A stretch of 64,000 nt of DNA, taken from contig OX422207.1 of assembly GCA_949130495.1 (NCBI GenBank), forward strand, positions 785,716,384 through 785,780,383. Reading direction: 5' to 3'. Numbering within the stretch: position 1 is the first letter of the stretch; every line of letters starts with the position of its first letter. Shown in pieces: positions 13,213 through 24,205 of the stretch. Under the pieces are notes generated by a model. That model had not been told where the DNA came from. It saw only the letters and a program-made list of their open reading frames with translations, and did not search any database. Origin of the DNA: Sambucus nigra. Lineage: Eukaryota > Streptophyta > Magnoliopsida > Dipsacales > Adoxaceae. The position numbers and the translations under genes are program-made.

Positions 13213-16200
13213 TTGTGGGTCTCCATTTTGGAGCATATTACTCACTCTCAATGTGCATCAAAGTTTGATCCTCTTGTTGCTAAGATTGAAAGACCTAGAG
13301 GTAGACCGTGTATAATGTTGTTTAATCAAATGATGGGAGGGTTGTTTCAATCTATATCTATCGATGATGAATGTTCCATAAAGATTGATAAGTTATCTTC
13401 TTCCGGTTACTCTAGTGATGATTATCTTGGTGAAGAAAATGGTGACCTCAATTATTGTTATGATATTTTTTTGTTAAAAATGGTAAACTCAAAAAAATCT
13501 GGTTAAAAACATCCAACAAACTTAAGAAATGTGAAAAAATACTTCTTTAAAAATTGAAGGGTCCATTTTGATCAATATGAAAGCTCAACTATCTATTGTT
13601 GGCGAGAATATCCTTTTGGTGGAGAATAGGAAAAATAATTTAAAATAAAGGTTTAATGTTTTATAAAGTGAGTTAAAGTAATTTAAAAGTTTCAATGACT
13701 CTTTGAATAAGAAAATCACCTCTCTTGAAAATGAGTTGCATTCCTCTAAGAATGTGAAAATTGACTTAGAAGGTAGGTCAAAAAATTGGAAAAAATTCTT
13801 TTATCTCATACTCAATATTCTAGTGACAAACACGGCATTGATTTTGTTAAATCTAAGGTTCCATCGAAATCTGAAAACAAAATCATTTTTGTGAAACCTC
13901 TCAAAAGGATCACGTTCCTAAAGAGTCTTATTCATCTTATGAGAATAAATTTTTTTTAGAGAACTTTGAAAGAATGACCCACATTTTATATATCATTGGA
14001 ATTTTTTTTATCGAAACGGTTATTTGAAATTATTTCTCTTTAGGATTAAGAAAAACTCGAAGATCACTAGGAAATGAAATTTTGATGAAGATTTTTCTTG
14101 AACATGTGATTTTAATCCCCCTTTTGAAACATAAAATACTATTTTATCACATATTGAAAATATTTTTAAATCTAAAAATATTGGCCATAGTTTAAAAGTT
14201 TTTGGGAAGAATACTAAGACCAAGGCAGTTTGGGCCAAAAAGGAAAAATGATATGTTATTCACAAGGCCTTTATTGCTCAAGATCACTAGCAGTGGTATT
14301 TTGATAGTGGGTGCTCTAGGCATATATTCAGGAACAAAGCCTTGTTTTCAAAATTTGTTAAGAAATAATTCAAGTCGATCACATTTAGAGATGGGAACAA
14401 GTCAAACATCATAGGAAAGGGTTCCATAAAAACTATTATTTTTCCTAAATTAGATAATGTTCTTTTGGTTAATGGATTAAAGGATAAATTTCCAACTATA
14501 AGTCAAATATGAGACAATTGTTACAATGTTCTTTTTACCAGCAAGGAATGAAAAGCTCTTGATCCAAAACATAAACTCATTTTAAGGATACTAGAACCGC
14601 AAAAAATTTCTATATCACAAATTTATTTCCAAGTGTTTTTTGAAATACTACTAAGGATGATGTGGCAAATCTTTGATGTAAGAGGTTGGTTATGTGAACT
14701 TTAGAGATCTTAGTAGAATTTTTAAGAATGGGCATTTTTATGATTTACTTCCTTTAAAGTCGGTTTCTTCTTATTTGTGTGTTACTTGTCTAATGGGAAA
14801 AAAAATTCGTAACCCACAAAAGAAATTCAATGTTGTTTCTACCTCTCCTATCTTAGAGCTTTCATATATAGAGCTTATGGGTCCAATGTGTATGAAAATA
14901 ATAGGTGGTAGAAGGTATGTACGTGTGATTATAGATGACTTATGTAGATTTACTTTTATAGGATTTTTGCATAACAAGTTTGAATACGGGGACTTATTTA
15001 TCCTAAGTGCAAACAACTTTAAAATAAATAAAAATATACACTATCATTAGAATTTGTAGTGATCATGGGAGAGAGTTTGAAAAAATGAGTATACTGGAGT
15101 GATGTAATCAAGTCGGAATACCCCATGAAATTTTAGACATTAATGCCTTAAAGGACTATTCTAACCATTCAAGAGGTGGATACATAAATGGCGATAAGGA
15201 AAAATGTACCTAAGAGGTTTTGGGTAAAATATTTTAACACGAATTGCCATACAGATAACCGAGTCTGTAGGAGTTATGGTACTAATAAAACTTCTTATGA
15301 AACATGTAAAGGGAAAAATCCCACACTCAAGCACTTAAGGGTATATGGAATAAAATTATATATACTCAAGGATATAAAAAGAACTTGACTAAGCTTGAAT
15401 CTAGGAGTGATGCTAGCATTTTTATTGTCTATTCCACTATTAGTCATGCCTACTGTGTTTACAATTGTATTTCTCACAAAATTACGGAATCCATTAGCAT
15501 CGTCATCTATGATAATGATTCATATGACTTAAATAAGTATCATTGTGAAACATAACTTTTATGTTTCCCTACGTTAAAAATGAAAAGTAAGAAGAGTATG
15601 ATGAGTGTGATGAGGTTGCCCCACCACCTTATGAGGTTGTGAATGTGGGAGTACCTCGTTAGGTTAGTAAAGATCATAATGTTTCCAAAATCATTGGTAG
15701 TCCTAATGTTAGAGTAAATATTCATTCCCAACTCCAAAGAGAAGTTAGATTTTTATGTTACACTTCCACTATTGAACCTAAGAATGTGAAAGAGGCATTG
15801 TTAGACAAATATTACATTAATGTCATGAAAGAATAATTATACTAATTTTCCAAACAATAAATTTAGATCTTGTCCTATTGACACAAGATGTTCTTGTTAT
15901 CGATGGTAATTGGATATTCAAGAACAAATGTGATGAAGATGATGTTGTTTTGATGAACAAGGCCATACTAGAGGATCAATGATACACATAAGTTTAAGGT
16001 GTAGAATTTGATGAGTCTTTTGTCCTCGCTGCTAGGCTTGAGACAATATGTTTACTTTTGGCCATAACATGTGCCTTACACTTTAAGCTCCATTAAATGG
16101 ACATGAAGAATGTTTTTCTTAATGTCAATCTCCAAGAGGGAATCTATGTTTCACAACCAATGGGCATTAAGTATCCCAAATTCCCATAACACGTTTATCA

Positions 16201-17250
16201 CCAAAAATAGGCTTTATATGGATTTAGATGAGAACCTAAATCTTAGTATGAGCGACTTACCTCATATATTGTGGGGAAAGGTTTCAAACAAGGAAGTGTG
16301 GAAAAGACTTTGTTTTTATAATCCTTTGGGAATGACATTGTGGTAGCCCAAGTGTATGTTGAGGATATTATTTTTTTTCTCCATAAGTGCAAAAAATGCT
16401 TACCATTTTTCTTCTTTAATGCAAAACTAATTTGAGATGAGCATGGTTAGGGAACTCACTTTCTTTATTTGTCTCCGTGCTCCTCAAATATATAGTGGAA
16501 TTTTCATTTCCCAATCAAAGTATTATAAGGAACTTATGAAGAAGTTTGATCTTTACTCTTCAAAGAAAAAATGCACTCCTATGGGTGTTTCCATTAATCA
16601 TGGAAAGGATGTGGACAAAACTCTTTATCGTAGCATCATAGGTAGTTGTTATACATTTTAGCTAGTCATACCAATATATACTTTAGTGTATGAGTTTTTT
16701 CTCATTACAAATCATATTCTATAGGGTCCCATTTAAAAGTCGTTAAGCTTATCATAAGTTATAGGTGGAACTACGGGCTTTGGTATTTGATATCCTAGGA
16801 GTACATATACTTCTTTAACGACTTATTCGGATTCTTATTAGGCCGGTAATGTTTAAGGGAGAATACTTACCTCCGATTAGTTCTTCCACCTTGGAAGTTC
16901 TTTGGTTTATTAGAATGCCAAGAAGAAAATTTTCATCCCACTTTCCACGACCAAAGCAAAGTATATTGCGATGGGAAGTTATTATGCTCAATTGTTGTGG
17001 ATGAAACAAATGTTGAAATAATTTATTATTGATCAAGAATGCATGATTATCTATTATGACAATAATATTTCTATTGATATTTTTAAAAACTCCATTCATC
17101 ATTGTAGAACTAACCATAGATGCATACTCCATTATTTCATTAGATACCCATTGAAGAAAAGTTTGTGTATTTAAGTTATATTTCTATTAATCTTCGATTA
17201 GCATATATTTTAACAAAACCACTTGATAGGACTAGATTTGAGTTTCTTAG
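13213..17250 (+). pseudogene. Cop-1 copia gag-pol remnant (SIRE-like)
   Basis: A Ty1/copia polyprotein is readable in order despite many stops and frameshifts. A coiled-coil gag piece (13703-13890) is followed by protease with FDSGCSRHI near 14295. Integrase follows, with NFRDLSRI and the segment LELSYIELMGPMCMKIIGG at about 14694-15050. RT gives VIDGNWIFKNKCDE near 15900, LLLAITCALHFKLH near 16055, YVED at 16355-16366 and FISQSKYYKELMKKF near 16500. RNase H gives AQLLWMKQML near 16985 and KPLDRTRFEFLR-like codons near 17220. The RT active site has YVED where the family has YVDD. Motif order (IN before RT) proves copia; SIRE affinity is inferred from the gag coiled coil. Confidence 0.8.
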
Positions 17251-17680
17251 ATCATCATTGTGAAAAAGTATATATTTATTTCTTGTCTTATTTTATCTCA
17301 AAATATCTAATTAGTTGTACGTATGGGGGTTTTCATTCTAGTCCGGGAACATATAATTTGCACTTTTGTATATCTATATTCTTGAGTTATATATATGAAT
17401 TTATTCGTGTTCGAGCCAGTTTACATTGCATTGCTTTGTCGACTTCGAGACTCTGTTATTTTTCAAACCTTCTTAAACACCAAACATATGAACCATTATG
17501 CACTTTAGGATGACCCCACGTATTTTTCCCCCATTTTATGAACCTTCGTTTATCATCAAAATATCACATTTTTCAAATACGTGCAAAAGAAGCCATTCAG
17601 AATCATTTACTTTGAGAACTCTTTTGGTGATGTTAGAAGTGAGCAAGGAGCTCATAAACGATGTCAAATTGTGCCAAATC
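17251..17680 (+). other. Cop-1 pol-to-LTR spacer
   Basis: Non-coding 3' spacer between the end of RNase H and the LTR. It has two modest open frames (17223-17513 and 17498-17764) with no recognisable domain. SIRE elements can carry an env-like frame here; I see no membrane or coiled-coil signature that would support one. Confidence 0.4.
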
Positions 17681-18210
17681 TATAAGGACAAATTTCGAAT
17701 AAAACATTTTGTGTCACAGGTTAATGTTGTTGTTTCTCTTAAAGCCTATGACATGTTTGATTGAAGACATAGTGACCAAGATATCATTTTAATTATTTTG
17801 TCGTGTTTCTGTCTTTATGTTCCTAGGATCCCTCAATTATGAATGCATATAGTTTGATCCTTGAACTTTATATTGGGTGTTAGGATTTTTAAAAAAAAAA
17901 AGTTAGACAGATACTAGGCATATCATTAGAACGAATGCATGTACCTTGTTAGAATAACTTCGAATGAGAACAATTTTAGAAACTTTATGCCCGTAATGTT
18001 TTATCGTTAGATATGCAGTTAGAGTAGTGTTTGAACGAGAAACATGGATTCATTTGAATGAGATGTACCTCGTTCGAACAAGTCAATAAATTTTTATAGA
18101 ATTTGATATTTCCCAAACTAATTTTCACGCTTATCTTATTTTTAACAAACCTCCTATCAATAGAAGTGAGAAGAAATAGTTTTACATGAGAGAAATTCTT
18201 ATGTTTTCAG
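17681..18210 (+). repeat. Cop-1 middle LTR, first part
   Basis: It starts TATAAGGACAAATTT, matching TGTAAGGACAAATTT at 48796 (terminal TG decayed to TA). Alignment with 48796-49205 continues through TTGATTGAAGAC, TTTGATCCTT and TATTGGGTGTTA. It is cut at 18210 by Tek-2 and resumes at 28451. Confidence 0.75.
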
Positions 18211-19065
18211 TGTAATAACCCTCGCTTATGAGAACATATTTTATATTTATTTACTAGGTATGGCAATTAGATATAAAATGTTAAGATATGGATTGAGTAT
18301 TAATTTAATGTAGAAAAGTTAAAATTTACTATGAGGTTGCACATTGACCGTAACTATAGGTGAATATTACCATGTCATGTTTTATAATATCATATGAATT
18401 AAAATGATATTTGGCTTAATAATGAGACCGGAACTTAAAATGAATTATAAATTGTCCCAATGATAATTTGGAGGCCGTAGTTGAGTCCGTAACGTGCGAG
18501 ATACTCAAATATTGTGCCATATTGTATTTTGAGGTTTTTGGCACTTTTGACTGGTTATACCTTAAAAATGCAGTTACGTGTTATTTTATCGCAATATTGG
18601 TCAATTAAGTTGGGATTTTGACTAATGCCACGACTTAGTCTTACTAAGTCTTCTATTTTCCCAAATTTCAATTTCCTAAACCTAGAGAGAGCTTGAGAGA
18701 GGAAGTGAAAGAGTAGAGAAAAGTAGAAGAGATTGAAGATTGAGGAGAAATTCTTGCCACTACACAAAGAAAATATGCATTTCCTAGATTGAGGAAAGTT
18801 TCCTACTTGCTACTTGTGGTTTAAGATAAATGATTTGTAGTGATAATGATGTATTGATCATGGTTTGATTAGTTTAGGGTTTTTTTGTGTATTTGTTGGT
18901 CTTGAACCATTGAAGAATAATTTGGAAGATTATTGATAGTTGGGGTAGTAGTTAGTAGCATTTATGTTGTGTTGGTGACAATAAATGAGCTGGGTTGAAT
19001 GGATTTGAGTTGGGAAGGAAATTAGAGTCCAAGACTCCATAAGCAAAATTAGGAATTTTTGCAAA

Positions 19066-19264
19066 ACCGAATCGATTCGGCCTGGCCGAATCGATTCGCT
19101 GCTAGACAGTTTCCAGGCTTAGGTGAACCGAATCGATTCGGCCTAAATTGAATTGATTCGACAATTATGCAGAAACCCAATCTTCCCGACCGAATCGATT
19201 CGGATGGTTCGAATCGATTCGGCATTTATGCAGAATCCCATATTTTCGGGCCGAATCGATTCGG
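19066..19264. repeat. CGAATCGATTCG palindrome array, Tek-2 5' LTR
   Basis: About seven copies of CCGAATCGATTCGG or close variants (one reads GAATTGATTCG) occur at irregular 15-60 bp spacing, with conserved spacer words such as TTATGCAGAA and AGTTTCCAGG. The 3' LTR carries the same array at 26562-26766. Confidence 0.92.
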
Positions 19265-20008
19265 AAACCCTGCACTTTTTCAATTTCTTTTCTTTTTCAA
19301 TTTTAACCCTTTTCTTTAGGATTAGTAATTAAGGACCTTCTTGAATGAAGTAAATATAGGATCCTATAGTATTTGTCGACTTTGGTCGATACCCTAGACT
19401 AGAATGGGTTCATCTAGGGTTCAGTCCAGGGTTGTTCAAAGTAATGTTTAGGCATTTCTTCCCTCGTATAGATTATAGAAATCTAGGAGATTCCTAAGTC
19501 ATATTTGGAGACTTTAGAAATTGATTTGAGGTATGATGGTTTATATGAAATCTAAAAAGGAGTTTTGGTAAATAACTTGGGAGTTTATATGATCTTCGAG
19601 GTTATTACAAAGATGTTAAGCACACATAGTTCCGGATAACCATAATGCATTTGATAAAATGTAAAGTGGACAAAGTAAATGATAATTTACTAAATCAAGA
19701 AATGGAAAATAATTAAATGGTTAAACACACCTCTCTAAATACCATCTTAAGGGAAGTTTGTGCGTGAGGTGAAGCCCCCTGGCTAATGAATGCAGGGTGG
19801 ATATAGTCCTAGGCCATATGAGCGCTTGTTTATATTTTTCTGCGATGGGTAGGAGATTCCGGGTGTGGTCTTGACTATCCCGCAGGCATATGGCCTCTTG
19901 CCGACATTTTCGATAGGATCCCAGGTAGTCTTATGATAGGCCCTGGAAGATGATGGTTATTTAGGGGCGCGCACAGTGAGGAAACCCGGACTGGTGATCT
20001 TAGAATCG

Positions 20009-20051
<43 letters not shown>

Positions 20052-20089
20052 ACAATTTTAATCATCAAGTTGGACTTGATGGGTATAAA

Positions 20090-20176
20090 TGCCATAAAGA
20101 GCATAAAGAAATGCCATAAAGAGCAAAGTATATGCCACAAAGAGCATACCATTGAGATAAGTGACATAAAGAGCAC
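20090..20176 (+). repeat. ATAAAGAGCA short repeats, Tek-2 5' LTR
   Basis: Five to six copies of (TGCC)A(T/C)AAAGAGCA occur at roughly 10-27 bp spacing. The same series is in the 3' LTR (27578-27666) and, diverged, in the Tek-3 LTRs (53755-53863 and 60515-60625). Confidence 0.85.
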
Positions 20177-20962
20177 ATGATAATAATTGTATTCCTAATA
20201 AGGAATAGAAAGATAAGATGAAATGGTGAAAGATGAAAAAGGTTGATGATTATTATTATTCTTTTACATAATTGAATTTCAATTTAAAATCATTCAACTG
20301 TATTAGTTCATTATAAGTTGTTATTATGTAGAATGTCATCTTTATCATCCATGCTTATTCATTCATTATTGTCATACTTGTCATTTATCTGGTAATCGGA
20401 CAAAACTGGGCTCTGACCGGTTCTTCTTTCTTGTTGTGCTTATATATATATATATTGTATCCGCTCAGGTGTTCCACCGCAAGGTCGCCCGTAATGAACT
20501 TTCTATTCCAGTGTTTTGAGGAGCCGTGACATTTTGTGGGTATCACGGGACATTTTGTGTAGACGCCTTCCTTGTTGTTGTCTAGTTATGATCAGTCCTT
20601 ATTCGGGCGTGTGACCCAAATGGTTGTAATTGTATAATGGATGTATTATGTAACACATGGAACTTATTGTATATTGTATGAATTCTATTGACTAACATTT
20701 CATTCGGTCCTTCCCTTATTACGGTTGGTATATATATGCTTGTGGGAGTTTCCACCTTTCTTTTCAATTATGGGTTGTTGAAAATGCTTTCTTTAAATTA
20801 CAAAACTAAAATTTTTGATAACCCGTTTTTTGGAATATTGTGTGGTTATCCCGTATACTCTTTATGTTGTCACGATGCTGAGGATGATATTTATCCATGA
20901 TTCCTGTATTATCGGAGTATCGCTCTGGCCACCCCTTATTTCAGATACCGGGTTGTCACAGA

Positions 20963-20974
20963 TGGTATCAGAGC
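20963..20974 (+). promoter_or_regulatory. tRNA-Met-type primer binding site of Tek-2
   Basis: TGGTATCAGAGC begins two bases after the 5' LTR end and is followed by ATCAGGTTCTAG. It is complementary to the initiator tRNA-Met 3' end and primes minus-strand DNA. Confidence 0.92.
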
Positions 20975-21140
20975 ATCAGGTTCTAGAGTCTTTAGGATCT
21001 ATGAGGACTTGTCACGTTCTACCGTAGCATTTTTTGAAATAGAGCTTAATGTTAGGACTGTTTTATTGCGTTTGGTTGAGATATTCTGCTAGATTGATTG
21101 TTTTATATTATATTCTAACTCTATTGTTTCTCTATCTCAG

Positions 21141-22835
21141 ATGCCGCCTAGGAGAGGACGTCCCGCTCGACGTAATAGAATTGTAGAGGATGAGGTTGGT
21201 CCTCCACCGCCACCACCGGGGAGTATCAGTGCCGCAGATGTGGCAAACATAGTGGCCTAAGCTGTTAATGCAGTAATGACTGCAGTGGTACAATAAATGC
21301 CCCAAGCTCAACCACGGGGGCTAGAGGCACAAGTTCCTACGGCACCTTCTCCGTGGGAAAGAGTTAGAGAGTCTTTCCTAAAAGGCCATCCCCCGGAATT
21401 TGATGGAGGTTCGGATGTGATAAGGGTAAATCAGTGGAAGAAAGACATGCAACGCCATCTTAGGATGGTAGAATGTTGTGAGAAGAAAAAGCAAATCCTT
21501 GTTACTTTCAAGCTTGTCGGATCAGCTTTACATTGGTGGGAGTCAATGACTACACCCGATCAAAGGGATACGATGTCGATCACTGATTTTTGGGCCTTGT
21601 TTGATGGAAAGTATTTCCCTCCCGCAGTTCAAAGGGATATGCAAAGGAAGCTTCAAGATGTAGTTCAGGGGGAGAGATCCGTGGCAGAGTATGAAGAGGA
21701 GTTCACCCGGCTGGCAAGTTTTTTGCCGGATGAAGTGACTCCAGAAGCGAAGAGAATCTCCAAATTTGTGGGGGGTTTACATTGGCGAATAAAACAACAT
21801 TTGTTGGGAAATCCGGCGCTATTAACCTTTGGGGATGTGATGAATGCTGCTCTACTTCATTGTCAAGAACATAGATTATTTGTGCAAAATAATAAGAAGG
21901 TTGCAGCGATGGGGCAAGTGGGAAAACCTGGAGGTAATGGGATTGGAGGGGGGACATCTTCCTCGTCCAAATCTTCGGGGAGTAAGCAGAGAGAAAGGGA
22001 CCCCCAGCAAGGGGATATGTCTAAACGCCAACGCTTCGGTGGGTCTAATGCGGGTGGCAATAATAACAGACCGGGTCAAGGAGGACCGCCACAACAACAG
22101 GGAGGCAGAGGTGGAAATGGAGGAAGAGGCCAGCAGGGCCGAGGTTCGGGACAGTTTCGAAATAATCAAGGGAGAAACCAGGAGAACGCGGCGAACAAAT
22201 GTTTTTAGTGCGGGGAGTTGGGCCATTATAAGAGATCATGTCCTCAGTTTGTTGGAGGGCATCTTCCTAGGGCTCCACAACAGCCGTATGGATAGTTTCC
22301 TCCCCAGGCGCCTAATCCGATTGCTCCTCCTCAGCAGGGACAACTGCAGTATGGACGGGTCTACCATATACAGGAGGCTATGCTTCCTCCAGCCCCTCCA
22401 GCACTGCCGGTGATTGAGGGTAAGTTTATCAACTAAGGGCATATGGGTCGGGTACTATTTGATACGGGCACTACACACTCTTTCATTTCTAGGAGTTTTG
22501 CTCAAACTACAGATTTGATAAAGTCTGTTGAGAGTACTTTCACTAGTGTTGAATCCTTTGTGGGTGATGGTTTATTAATTTTCTTTATTTGTAAAAACAT
22601 AGGGATTAACCTTGGTAACTTGTGCTTTGAGGCTGATTTACTCGTCCTTGACATGGTCTTGTATGATGTAATACTGGGTATGGATTGGCTAGTGAAATAC
22701 CGCGCGATAGTAAATTATTTTGGGGAAGAGTATAGTTTTCGCGATTCCGGGACAAGAAATGTTCTTGGTTGTTATGCCTTGTATGGAAGGGGGTACGAGT
22801 ACCTATTTATATTGTATTGCATAGGATGTTTCTAG
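21141..22835 (+). pseudogene. Tek-2 gag-protease, one frame broken by five stops
   Basis: The start ATG at 21141 follows the primer site by 170 bp and gives MPPRRGRPARRNRI. The capsid-type gag domain spans roughly codons 75-260 (HPPEFDGGSDVIRVNQW ... AEYEEEFTRLASFLPDE). Next come a Gly/Asn/Gln-rich linker and a CCHC knuckle at about 22200-22241 (CF-stop-CGELGHYKRSC). The aspartic protease active site is LFDTGTTHSFIS with DTG at 22461-22469. Stops at 21258, 21294, 22206, 22293 and 22434 are TAA or TAG where Gln (CAA/CAG) fits the family, so each is one C-to-T change. The frame stays in register across all five, so the original was a gag-protease fusion. Confidence 0.88.
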
Positions 22836-22842
22836 GGATATA

Positions 22843-23856
22843 ATTGTCCCCCTGGACTCTATCCCAGTTGTTAGAGATTTTGAGGATGTTTTTCGGGAAA
22901 TACCGGGATTACCTCCGAGTAGAGAGATTGAGTTTCTGATCTATTTAGCGCCGGGAACTCGACCGATTGCGAAAGCTCCTTATCGCATGGCTCCTATGGA
23001 GATGAGGGAGTTAAGGGATCAAATTCAGCAACTTTTGGAACAGGGATTTATTAGGCGCAGTACTTCTCCATGGGGTGCTACGGTATTGTTTGTGAAGAAA
23101 AGAGACGGTTCTCTCCGGTTATGTGTGGACTATAGGGAGTTGAATAAAGTCACCATCCGGAATAAATACCCTTTGCCTTGCATTGATGATCTATTTGACC
23201 AACTTAGGGGAGCATCATTTTTCTCTAAAATCGATTTGAGGATGGGGTATCATCAATTGAGAATATGGGAACAAGATGTATCCAAGACCGCATTTCTAAC
23301 CCGATACGAATTCTATGAATTCTTTGTTATGCCCTTTGGACTAACTAATGCCCCTGCAGTATTTATGGATCTCATGAATAGGGTATTCCGGGATTTCCTT
23401 GACCAATTTTTTATTGTATTTATCGATGAAATCTTAGTCTATTCTCAGACAGAATCTGACCATGCTACTCACTTACGGTTGGTCCCGCGGAGATTGAGGG
23501 ATCACTAATTGTATGCGAGGTTTGAGAAATGTGGCTTTTGGTTGAAGGAAGTTCAGTTTCTGGGTTATGTGGTGTCATCCCAGGGTATATCGATGGATCC
23601 TAGTAAGGTGATTGCGGTGAGGGAGTGGGGTCAGCCCACGACACCCACCGAGGTTCATAGTTTTCTGGGCTTAGCGGGTTATTACTGTCGGTTCATTAAG
23701 GGCTTTTCGAAAATTTCTACCCCTTTAACGAACTTGACCCGGAAGGGAGTGAGATTTGTTTGGGAAAATTCTTGTCAGGCTGCATTTGATGAGCTCAAAG
23801 ATAGGTTGACTTCGGCCCATTCCTTGCATTTCCAAAACCGGGATTGGAATATCTAG
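22843..23856 (+). pseudogene. Tek-2 reverse transcriptase
   Basis: This frame is shifted by one relative to gag-protease. It opens with [16 protein letters not shown] and [11 protein letters not shown], then [82 protein letters not shown] and [12 protein letters not shown]. The catalytic FIDD is FIDE (GAA at 23428-23430), which should abolish polymerase activity. A TAA at 23506-23508 again replaces a likely Gln codon. The linker between protease and RT is shorter than usual in the family, so sequence was probably lost together with the frameshift near 22836. Confidence 0.9.
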
Positions 23857-24205
23857 TCTTCACCGATGCATCTCTTCAAGGGTTAGGAGGTGTTCTTCAG
23901 CAAGAAAGACGGGCTATTTCTTATGCTTCCCGTAAGCTAAAGCCTCACGAAAGAAATTATCCGATGCATGGCTTAGAGTTCGTCGTAGTTGTCTTTGCCT
24001 TGAAGATATGGAGGCATTATCTCTTGGGGGAGAAGTTTAGTCTTTTCACGGACCACAAATCGCTACAGTATTTATTCTCCCAGAAGATTTGAATATGCAT
24101 CAGCGTCGTTGGTTGGAGTTCGTGAAAGACTATCAATTCGATATCCATTACCATCCGGGAAAGGCGAACGTAGTAGCGGATGCCTTGAGTAGGAAACCCG
24201 AGTGA
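23844..24205 (+). pseudogene. Tek-2 RNase H
   Basis: Another frameshift near 23850 leads into [58 protein letters not shown] and [17 protein letters not shown]. The acidic residues of the active site (D in TDAS, E in LEF, D in TDHKSL) are kept. A further one-base shift near 24086 is needed to read on into [18 protein letters not shown] and [15 protein letters not shown], the usual end of the gypsy RNase H region. A TGA at 24203-24205 (likely from CGA) closes it. Confidence 0.88.

Larger units (their letters stand above)
18211..20960 (+). repeat. Tek-2 5' LTR
   Basis: It runs from TGTAATAACC to GGGTTGTCACA, 2750 bp. Internal landmarks in order are a cluster of CGAATCGATTCG palindromes (19066-19264), an AT microsatellite (20011-20046), the ATAAAGAGCA repeats (20090-20176) and the cross-family block (20406-20490). 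The small ORFs inside are repeated in the other LTR and look non-coding. Confidence 0.92.

Noticed and set aside
13213..13506. 97-codon frame considered as a host gene exon
   Set aside because: It lies directly upstream of and on the same strand as the Cop-1 gag coiled coil, with no splice-site or gene context; part of the copia relic is more likely.
17223..17764. Possible env-like frame after Cop-1 RNase H
   Set aside because: Two short overlapping frames without signal peptide, transmembrane or coiled-coil pattern.
21703..22442. Antisense and alternate-frame ORFs over Tek-2 gag
   Set aside because: They are shadows of the gag frame, produced by its low stop density.
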